Positions 58,150 to 64,000 of a stretch of DNA of 64,000 nucleotides are shown here, in pieces. The first letter of the stretch is position 1. The number at the start of each line of letters is the position of its first letter. The DNA comes from BQOK01 sp048388525. Its GTDB lineage: Bacteria; Bacillota; Clostridia; Oscillospirales; Ruminococcaceae. The position numbers and the translations under genes are program-made. The stretch is taken from NCBI RefSeq assembly GCF_048388525.1, contig NZ_DBGCTQ010000121.1:1-64000 (forward strand), read 5' to 3'. Below the pieces are notes generated by a model, which ran no database searches, was not told where the DNA came from, and saw only the letters and a list, made by a program, of their open reading frames with translations.

Positions 58150-59085
58150 ATGAAAAAGATATTCTTTTCGCCGGACGGCTGCCTGCGCAGCGGCTGGCAG
58201 ATGGCCCTTTACATGGTGGTTTATTTTGCGGTGAGCCAGGCGGTGACCATGGCGCTTTCCATGGTGGTGAACCCCCTGCTGCTGTTTTTGCTGGGCGGGG
58301 TGGAGGGCGTGCGGGCCTGGCCCGGCCTGATGGCGCTGAACTACATCCTGTTGGCAGTGGTGAACCTGGTGGCCGCCTGGGCCCTGGCGGCGCTGTTTGC
58401 GGCCCTGAACAAAAAGCGGGGCGTAAAGCTGCGCTTTGGCGTGAGCGGCAAGGGGCTGCGCCAGCTGGGCGCGGGGCTGCTGGCGGGCGCGGCGTCCATG
58501 GCGGTGGTGGCCGCCATGCTGTACGGCTTTGGAGACATGCGCTTTACCGGCTTTGGCTTTTCGCCCATGCTGGCGGTCTACCTGGTGCTGTTCATTACGG
58601 TGGGCATTACCGAGGAGACCCTGTGCCGGGGCGTGCTGCAGGGAGCTTTGGCCGGCCGTGTGCCCGCGGCGGCGGTGGTGCTGGTTCCCAGCGTGCTGTT
58701 TGGCCTTCTGCACTTTGCAAACCCAGGCTTCGGCCTGCTGCCCTGCCTGAACATCATCCTGGTGGGGGTGCTGTTCGCGCTGGTCACCCTGCGCAGCGGC
58801 AGCCTGGCAGCGGCCATTGGTTACCACATCACCTGGAACTTTTTCCAGGGCAATGTGTTCGGCATCCTGGTGAGCGGCACCGACACCAACGCCGCCAGCC
58901 TGATCTCGGGGGAGCTGACCCGTGCGAACATTTGGAACGGCGGAAATTTCGGCGCCGAGGGCGGGCTGTACGTGACCCTTCTTTTAGCGGTGAGCCTCGC
59001 GCTGGCCTGGAAATTCTGGCCCAAGGGCGAAGCCCCGGCGGCCCTGCGCGGGGGCGAAAAAACGCGCCTGCCGGAAACGGAATAA
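58150..59085 (+). CDS. CPBP family intramembrane metalloprotease
   Basis: This 311-residue protein has about eight hydrophobic segments and the CPBP (Abi/CAAX protease-like) motifs ITEETLCRGVLQG (EExxxR), FGLLHFAN (second motif histidine) and HITWNFFQGN (third). It would cleave membrane-buried or prenylated peptides, or act as an immunity protein. ATG 58150 follows AAAAGGAGAT; 18 codons upstream in frame lack a site. It follows the PspC gene by 96 nt and may belong to the same stress unit. Confidence 0.87.
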   Translation: MKKIFFSPDGCLRSGWQMALYMVVYFAVSQAVTMALSMVVNPLLLFLLGGVEGVRAWPGLMALNYILLAVVNLVAAWALAALFAALNKKRGVKLRFGVSGKGLRQLGAGLLAGAASMAVVAAMLYGFGDMRFTGFGFSPMLAVYLVLFITVGITEETLCRGVLQGALAGRVPAAAVVLVPSVLFGLLHFANPGFGLLPCLNIILVGVLFALVTLRSGSLAAAIGYHITWNFFQGNVFGILVSGTDTNAASLISGELTRANIWNGGNFGAEGGLYVTLLLAVSLALAWKFWPKGEAPAALRGGEKTRLPETE

Positions 59086-59100
59086 GGCGCGAAAAAAGAG

Positions 59101-59137
59101 AAAGAGGCCCGGAACGCACAGCGTTCCGGGCCTCTTT
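59101..59137. terminator. Bidirectional terminator after the CPBP gene
   Basis: A perfect 17-bp stem (59101-59117 with 59121-59137) around ACA. A and T ends on both sides serve the CPBP gene and the convergent anti-sigma-like gene. Confidence 0.9.
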
Positions 59138-59176
59138 GCGGCAAAAAAGCGATCGGCCGGGAAGGGGGAGGAGGGT

Positions 59177-60622
59177 TCAGTTGAAATGCTCGGCCCAGGG
59201 CACGCAGTATTCTTCGGGCAGGGCGCTGACCTTGTATTTGACGTAGCAGGTATACCGATCGCTGCCCGGAAAGGCATCGTAATGGGCTTCTTCGGGCGTG
59301 AGGGGCGTTTTGAGGGTGAACACATACACCGGCTGGATGTAGGGGTTCATGGGGTCCTGGTCGTATTCCAGCTCCCAGGCGACCAGGTCGCCGGAAGAAA
59401 GGGCGTAATCCCGCCGGCCGTTTTGCAGCTCGGCGTCCAGCCGGGCGTCGAGGGCGGCTTTGGCCTCGCTGAGGGTGCGCAGGGGGTAGGTGGCCACCAC
59501 GCCGGCGGCGGGGGGAAGGGTCAGGCGCGCAAGGTCCAATTGGCCGCTGGCGTCCAGCGAGCCATAGACGCGCTTGAAGCTGTAGTCCAGCAGCTTTTGG
59601 CTGATGGTGCCGGCCCCGGAGCCTGCCTCGTAATAAAAATGGGTGAACCACTCGTAAACAGCCTCGCCCGCGTAGGTGTAAGAGAGGATAGGGGCCTGGT
59701 AGGCGGAAACCTGGAGCCCGGCCAGACCGGCAAACTGCGCGAGGGCCGCGTCGTCGGCTTGGCGGGCGGCGGCAGGGTTGGAAAATTGGGCCTCGCCGCT
59801 GGCCCCGGCGGCGAGGTTTTGGAGGGTGAGGGCGGTGCCCGAGGCGCTGAGCCGCCAGAGGGCGGAACCCGCGGGCTGTTCTGCGGCGGGCAGCTGATCC
59901 TGCCACAGGTCGGCGTTCACCAGGCGGCCGGTGGAGGAATAGGGCCAGAGCTGGGGGGTGGGATAGCCGGTGGGGGCGGGGCCGGGGTCGTCCGCCTGGA
60001 GGGGCAGGTTTAGAAAATCGGCGGCCTTTTGCAGCATGTCCTGCAGCGAGCTGCCGCCCTGCCGCCCGCTTTGGGCATAAAAGACCGGCAGCTCGGCGGG
60101 CAGGCGCTCCTGCGGCAGGTTATAGGTGGGGTTGGCGGTTTTTAATTCGCCGGCGGTTTTTGCAAGATAGACAACTTCGCTGCCCATGCCGCCGGAACCG
60201 GTTCCGCCCCAGACGAGCACGGGGCGGCCGTCCACCCGGCCCAGGTCAAAGCCGGAGCCGTCGGTCTTGGCGGTCCCGCCGGAAACGCGGGGAGCGGCCT
60301 CGGGCGAGCCGGTTTCGGGAGAGCCGGCGGCGGGCGCGCAATCGTTTGCGGCGGCAAGCTGGGGATCGCCGGCCGTAGCGCCCGGGTTCAGCAGGCCGCT
60401 GCGCAGGGCCGCGGGCACGGCCACAAGGGCGAAGGCGGCGGCTGCCGCCAGGGGCAGCGCGGCTTTGCGCCAGCGGAGGGCCCGGGGGTTGCGGGTGCAG
60501 GGCTGCCCTGCTTCGCCGGGCTCTTTTTGTGCCTCGGCCATTTTTGCCAGGGTGGCGGCCTTCCAGCCTTCGCCGGGGGTGACCTTGGCCATGGCGCTGC
60601 GGTAGTGCTCTAAGTTGCTCAT
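59177..60622 (-). CDS. Sigma-factor-linked membrane protein (putative anti-sigma factor)
   Basis: This 481-residue protein has a cytoplasmic N-terminus (MSNLEHYRSAMAKVTPGEGWKAATLAKMAEAQ), one membrane helix (ALPLAAAAAFALVAVPAAL), a Pro/Ala/Gly/Ser-rich linker, and a large extracytoplasmic region with strand-rich repeats ending ...YCVPWAEHFN. The start at 60622 overlaps the sigma gene stop (ATGA) with GAAAGGAGA upstream. The gene order and topology fit an anti-sigma factor or sensor for the ECF sigma factor. No known anti-sigma zinc motif (HxxxCxxC) is present. Confidence 0.72.
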   Translation of the reverse strand: MSNLEHYRSAMAKVTPGEGWKAATLAKMAEAQKEPGEAGQPCTRNPRALRWRKAALPLAAAAAFALVAVPAALRSGLLNPGATAGDPQLAAANDCAPAAGSPETGSPEAAPRVSGGTAKTDGSGFDLGRVDGRPVLVWGGTGSGGMGSEVVYLAKTAGELKTANPTYNLPQERLPAELPVFYAQSGRQGGSSLQDMLQKAADFLNLPLQADDPGPAPTGYPTPQLWPYSSTGRLVNADLWQDQLPAAEQPAGSALWRLSASGTALTLQNLAAGASGEAQFSNPAAARQADDAALAQFAGLAGLQVSAYQAPILSYTYAGEAVYEWFTHFYYEAGSGAGTISQKLLDYSFKRVYGSLDASGQLDLARLTLPPAAGVVATYPLRTLSEAKAALDARLDAELQNGRRDYALSSGDLVAWELEYDQDPMNPYIQPVYVFTLKTPLTPEEAHYDAFPGSDRYTCYVKYKVSALPEEYCVPWAEHFN

Positions 60623-61107
60623 GGCTCGAAGTCTCCTTTCAGGGCGGTTTTTAAGAGGGCCCGGCCGCGGGAAAGCTGGCTGAGCACAGTGTTCTGGTTC
60701 AGCCCCAGCAGGCCGGCGATCTCGGCGGTGGAATAGCCCTCGATGTAGTGCAGGTAGATGACCTGCCGGTATTTGAGGGGGAGCTTTGCCACCGCCTCCA
60801 CCACGCCTGCCTCCTCGGGGGTGAAGGGGGCGGCGAGGCCCTCGTCCAGCGGGCCGGTGCGGCGCTGCCAGGCGCTGCGGAAATGGCTTTTGCACCGGTT
60901 GATGGCGCAGCGAAGAAGCCAGGCTTTTTGATGCTCCGGGCTCTCGAAGGCCGGGGCGTTTTTTACCAGGCTCAAAAAAACTTCTTGGGCGATATCCTCC
61001 GCGTCCTGCGGATTCTTCACCAGGGTGTAAGCGGTGCGCAGCACCAGAGGGCCGTATGCCTCCACGGCCTCTTCCGGGGCCAGCACGGCGGCCGCAGCAG
61101 CCTCCAT
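60619..61107 (-). CDS. ECF sigma-70 family RNA polymerase sigma factor
   Basis: This 162-residue protein has region 2 (PLVLRTAYTLVKNPQDAEDIAQEVFLSLVKN) and region 4 (LPLKYRQVIYLHYIEGYSTAEIAGLLGLNQNTVLSQLSRGRALLK), separated by a short linker and no region 3. ATG 61107 follows AAAGGGGG; the longer frame to 61179 has no site. It is translationally coupled to the membrane protein downstream and is probably silenced by it. Confidence 0.92.
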   Translation of the reverse strand: MEAAAAAVLAPEEAVEAYGPLVLRTAYTLVKNPQDAEDIAQEVFLSLVKNAPAFESPEHQKAWLLRCAINRCKSHFRSAWQRRTGPLDEGLAAPFTPEEAGVVEAVAKLPLKYRQVIYLHYIEGYSTAEIAGLLGLNQNTVLSQLSRGRALLKTALKGDFEP

Positions 61108-61170
61108 CCCGGCGCCCCCTTTCTGTATGGGATACAAAGTTACCTGCCCTATTATTGCATGCCCGGACAA

Positions 61171-61210
61171 AAAATGCAAAAAAGCCGCCGCCCCAGGCTG
61201 GGGCGGCGGC
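61171..61210 (-). terminator. Terminator of the two-component operon
   Basis: GCCGCCGCCCCA (61184-61195) pairs with TGGGGCGGCGGC (61199-61210). On the minus strand it is followed by T runs from the A tracts at 61170-61183. It ends the histidine kinase gene. Confidence 0.85.
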
Positions 61211-61242
61211 CGGAAAACAGGGAAGAAGCCGGAAGGAGGGGT

Positions 61243-62784
61243 TCAGCTGTTTTTGGCCTCGAACCAGAACACGCTGCCCTGGCCGAGGGTGCTGTCGACC
61301 CCGAAGCGGAAGCCGTGGCTTTGCAGGATGGCCTTGGTGATGGAAAGGCCCAGGCCGGTGCCCACCTTGCCCGCGTCGCTGCGGCTGCGGTAATAGCGGT
61401 CGAAGATATAGGGCAGGTCCTCGGCGGCGATGCCCGCGCCGTGATCCTCCACCTCCACCCGTGCGCCGCCGCCCGCAAGGGGCAGCACCCGCAAAAGGAA
61501 GATCCCGTCCTCGCCGATGTGGTGCAGGGCGTTGCCCAAAAGGTTGTGGAGCACCCGCTCCATCATGGCGGGGTCGGCCAGAACGTCGCAGGGGGCGGCG
61601 GCTTGGAGCTGGAGGCGGCAGCCGTTCTGGGCGCAGAGGGCATCGTACCGCTGGGCGACCTCTTCGCACAGCTGCGCGATATCAAAGGTGACGCGCTGGG
61701 GCTGGTCGGTGCCGCTGGAAACCTTGGAGAGCTCCATCACGCTGTTCACAAGGCCGGACAGGCGGTCGGTCTCGTCCACGATCACGTTGAGCTGCTCGGT
61801 GCGCTTTTGCGGCTCATCGCCGGTGAGGTCCCGCACGGTCTCGGCATAGCCCTTGATGAGGGTGAGGGGGGTGCGCAGATCGTGGCTGACGTTTGCCAAA
61901 AGGTCACGCTGAAGCTGGGCGGCCCGGTTCACCTGGCCGGCCATGTGGTTGAAGTCCTGCGCGAGAAGGCCGATCTCGTCGGTGGTGGGAACGTCGACCT
62001 GCACCTTGTAATTGCCGTCGGCCATTTGGCGGGCGGCGTGGCTGAGCTTGGTGAGGGGGCGGGTGAACCACCGGCTGAACCACCAGGCCCCGCCCACCGA
62101 GAGGGCCAGCAGCACGGCCAGCAGCACGGGCATGAGCTTGCCCATGACCACCGCGGCCTCGCTGACCCGGGTGAGGCTTGCGGACAGGATCACGGTGTAG
62201 CTGCCGTTGTCGCCGTTGGAGGCGCGCTTGCCCACCACGAGCTGCTGGTTGCCGCCCGCGCCGTTGACCGTGATGTTGCAGGCGCCCTGCTCCATCACGA
62301 TGCGGCGGATCGCAAGCATGTTGCTGGTGTCGTATTCGTTTTCGCCCACCACCCAGTTGCGCAGGCTGCCGCTGGTCTCGTGCAGCAGGCAGGGGTACAG
62401 CCCCTCGAAGCCGATGACGTACTGCATGGTGCTGTCGGCAATGTCGACACAGCTGTTGTGAAAGTCCAGCTTGCCCTCGCCGGCGAGGGCGTTGATCTGG
62501 TCCCAAAAATCCCAGTTGAGCTGCACCCGCGCGCCCGGAAGAAGCAGGGGGCGGCTGCTGATGGGGTCCTCGCTTGCCTCGATGAGGGCGGCGATGGTGT
62601 TTACCTGTGCCGAGAGGTGGTTGTAGATGTAGCGGTTGTAGAGCGGCTGCAGCAGCTGGACCGAAAAAAACCACACCAAGCCCAGCACGAAGGCGCTGAA
62701 CAGGCACAGGAACAGCATGAGCTTTGCGCGCAGGCCCCAGAAGGGATGCTCTTTTTTGACCGGCTTTTTTACTGCCTGTTTCAA
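61243..62784 (-). CDS. Two-component sensor histidine kinase
   Basis: This 513-residue protein has two membrane helices (about 23-45 and 214-236) flanking an extracytoplasmic sensor of ~170 residues. HAMP (WFSRWFTRPLTKLSHAARQM), a HisKA H box NVSHDLRTPL (H301) and an HATPase_c domain with LLGNALHHI, DHGAGI and GTGLGLSI follow. It phosphorylates the response regulator encoded just upstream (13 nt between the genes). No signature in the sensor domain names a ligand. Confidence 0.93.
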   Translation of the reverse strand: MKQAVKKPVKKEHPFWGLRAKLMLFLCLFSAFVLGLVWFFSVQLLQPLYNRYIYNHLSAQVNTIAALIEASEDPISSRPLLLPGARVQLNWDFWDQINALAGEGKLDFHNSCVDIADSTMQYVIGFEGLYPCLLHETSGSLRNWVVGENEYDTSNMLAIRRIVMEQGACNITVNGAGGNQQLVVGKRASNGDNGSYTVILSASLTRVSEAAVVMGKLMPVLLAVLLALSVGGAWWFSRWFTRPLTKLSHAARQMADGNYKVQVDVPTTDEIGLLAQDFNHMAGQVNRAAQLQRDLLANVSHDLRTPLTLIKGYAETVRDLTGDEPQKRTEQLNVIVDETDRLSGLVNSVMELSKVSSGTDQPQRVTFDIAQLCEEVAQRYDALCAQNGCRLQLQAAAPCDVLADPAMMERVLHNLLGNALHHIGEDGIFLLRVLPLAGGGARVEVEDHGAGIAAEDLPYIFDRYYRSRSDAGKVGTGLGLSITKAILQSHGFRFGVDSTLGQGSVFWFEAKNS

Positions 62785-62797
62785 GATGTGCGCCCTC

Positions 62798-63484
62798 TCA
62801 CTTGACCGCGTCCGGGTCGAATTTGTAGCCGATGCCCCACACGGTCACAATGGCCTCGCGGTAACGGCCCAGGTGGCCGCGCAGCATTTTGATGTGGGTG
62901 TCGACCGTGCGGTCCTCGCCGTAGTAGTCGTAGTTCCAGACTTTTTGCAGAATGCGCTCGCGGGAGAGCGCGAGGCCCTTGTTGGAGGCCAGGAACACCA
63001 GAAGGTCGAACTCCTTGGGGGTGAGGGGGGCCTCCTGCCCGTCCACCTTCACGCTGTGGCTGGCTTCGTCGATGGAGAGGCCGGCGAAGGTGTACACGCC
63101 GCCCGCGGCGTCCGGCCGGGGCATGGTGCGGGCCAGCACCGCCTTGACCCGGGCCACCAGCTCGCGGGGGCTGAAGGGTTTTACCACATAGTCGTCGGCC
63201 CCGCCCTCAAGACCCGCCAGCTTGTCGTATTCCTCGGCCCGGGCGGTGAGCATGATGACCGGGGTGGTGATCTTGCGGCTGCGCATCTCTTTTAAACAGG
63301 TCATGCCGTCCACAAAGGGCATCATGATATCCAGGATCACAAGGTCGATGCCCCCCAGGCTCAGCGCGGCCAGGGCGGCGCCCCCGTCGCTGGCTTCCTC
63401 GCAGACAAAACCGTCGTGTTCCAGGTGGGCGCGGATGAGTTCGCGGATGCGGGGCTCGTCGTCCACGATGAGAATTTTTGCCAT
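62798..63484 (-). CDS. OmpR family response regulator
   Basis: This 228-residue protein has a receiver domain with D8/D9, phospho-acceptor D52 (LVILDIMMP), T/A switch (MLTARAEEY) and K in VVKPFSP. A C-terminal winged helix (TPKEFDLLVFLASNKGLALSRERILQKVWNYDYYGEDRTVDTHIKMLRGHLG) follows. It is the first gene of the operon with its kinase. AGGAGGAT precedes the ATG. Confidence 0.95.
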   Translation of the reverse strand: MAKILIVDDEPRIRELIRAHLEHDGFVCEEASDGGAALAALSLGGIDLVILDIMMPFVDGMTCLKEMRSRKITTPVIMLTARAEEYDKLAGLEGGADDYVVKPFSPRELVARVKAVLARTMPRPDAAGGVYTFAGLSIDEASHSVKVDGQEAPLTPKEFDLLVFLASNKGLALSRERILQKVWNYDYYGEDRTVDTHIKMLRGHLGRYREAIVTVWGIGYKFDPDAVK

Positions 63485-63588
63485 GGTACGGATCCTCCTC
63501 TCGCAGTGTGTTTGTTCTTATAGTACCATAATAAAAGCAGGATGTGGAAAAAATGTGAAAGCCGGCGGAAAAATGTGTGCCGGATGGA

Positions 63589-63617
63589 TTGACGGCGGTG
63601 CGGCGCGGCGGTAGAAT
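63589..63617 (+). promoter_or_regulatory. Promoter of the GDPD gene
   Basis: TTGACG (63589-63594) and TAGAAT (63612-63617) are 17 bp apart, 26 nt before the ATG at 63644. Confidence 0.72.
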
Positions 63618-63643
63618 GATGAAACGAGAGGGGGAAAAAGACC

Positions 63644-64000
63644 ATGATCGAAATTTTGATCGTTCTGGCCGCGCTGGTGCTGGCGGTGCTGTTTGTTGTG
63701 CGCCCCGGGCGGGTGCGCCCGGCCCAGCTTGCGCCGTTCCAGGGCTGGAACTATGCCCACCGGGGGCTGCACACCCAAGACAAACAGGTGGCGGAAAACA
63801 GCCTGCCCGCCTTTGCCGCCGCCGTGGCGGCGGGGTACGGCATGGAGCTGGACGTGCAGCTTTCGAAAGACGGCCAGGTGGTGGTGTTCCACGACGACAC
63901 GCTGGACCGGGTGACCGGCGTGCAGGGCAGGGTGGACGCGTTTACCTGGGAAGAACTGCAGAAAATGCCGCTGTGCGGCGGCGCGGAGCGCATGCCCCTG
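63644..64000 (+). CDS. Glycerophosphodiester phosphodiesterase family protein, 5' part
   Basis: The first 119 codons are present and the gene runs off the window. After one N-terminal membrane helix (ILIVLAALVLAVLFVV) the GDPD core starts: WNYAHRGLHT (catalytic H in HRG), ENSLPAF (E of the metal site), and ELDVQLSKDGQVVVFHDDTLDR (metal E/D and second catalytic H). It hydrolyses glycerophosphodiesters to glycerol 3-phosphate, here membrane-anchored. GAGGGGGA precedes the ATG. Confidence 0.9.
   Translation, partial: MIEILIVLAALVLAVLFVVRPGRVRPAQLAPFQGWNYAHRGLHTQDKQVAENSLPAFAAAVAAGYGMELDVQLSKDGQVVVFHDDTLDRVTGVQGRVDAFTWEELQKMPLCGGAERMPL

Noticed and set aside
60623..61669. N-terminal extension of the anti-sigma-like protein through the sigma gene
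   Set aside because: It overlaps the ECF sigma gene in another frame. The ATG at 60622 has GAAAGGAGA and an ATGA overlap.

Overview
The window is GC-rich, densely coded chromosomal DNA. It reads as a strictly anaerobic Gram-positive Clostridia, most likely an Oscillospiraceae/Ruminococcaceae gut bacterium. The basis is strong AGGAGG-type ribosome binding sites, consensus TTGACA/TATAAT promoters, frequent GTG and TTG starts, CUT1 sugar transporters without their own ATPase, and families such as HAAS/DUF1700, DUF2871, DUF5058 and GtrA. The genus is an inference. The window opens in the 3' end of a 5S rRNA and closes inside a glycerophosphodiester phosphodiesterase gene.

Region 1 (0.2-9.8 kb) is a sugar-utilisation locus: a metallo-beta-lactamase-fold hydrolase, a GntR/UTRA regulator, two permeases and a lipoprotein of a CUT1 ABC transporter, two SIS-domain proteins flanking a BadF/NAGK-type kinase, and a large glycosidase-like protein. 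A near-identical 19-bp palindrome sits at the hydrolase promoter and before the transport operon, and a looser version sits at the regulator's own promoter, so the three units look like one regulon. Region 2 (9.8-16.1 kb) holds MgtC/SapB, an amidohydrolase, an almost pure Asn/Gln repeat protein, a coiled-coil protein, a YiiX-like cysteine hydrolase, a DUF5058 membrane pair and a GtrB-type glycosyltransferase under a 32-bp palindromic operator candidate.

Region 3 (16.3-23.9 kb) is a complete F1Fo ATP synthase operon (atpZ-atpI-BEFHAGDC plus one tail gene). Its c subunit has two carboxylates (E29 and E62), which points to Na+ coupling. Region 4 (24.0-31.9 kb) is a second sugar locus under an AraC regulator: lipoprotein, two permeases, a 542-residue protein of unknown family, a UroD-superfamily protein with a HxC...C zinc-type motif, and a third SIS protein with a degenerate motif. 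Region 5 (32-35.7 kb) has polyphosphate:AMP phosphotransferase, a DUF2871 protein and a MATE exporter.

Region 6 (35.8-45.4 kb) is the most unusual part. A PucR regulator diverges from MmgE/PrpD, an SdhA-like flavoprotein, a lone 2Fe-2S protein, an ATC-hydrolase-family protein, a DMT transporter, a stand-alone M20 lid domain, an M20 amidohydrolase whose own lid has lost its motifs, and a GPH symporter. It looks like an undescribed catabolic pathway with a split M20 enzyme.

Region 7 (45.5-53.6 kb) has a second DUF2871 protein, a GNAT acetyltransferase, the TrkA/TrkH potassium system, a C39-like protein without catalytic residues, a cytidylate-kinase-like protein and a COG2509-type flavoprotein. 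An AT-richer patch (53.6-54.65 kb) carries an XRE regulator and a frameshifted small ORF. Region 8 (54.65-64 kb) is envelope and signalling: cyclophilin, GtrA, a PadR/HAAS/DUF4097/PspC/CPBP module, an ECF sigma factor with its partner, a two-component system and the partial GDPD gene. No tRNA, CRISPR array, intact insertion sequence or prophage was seen.
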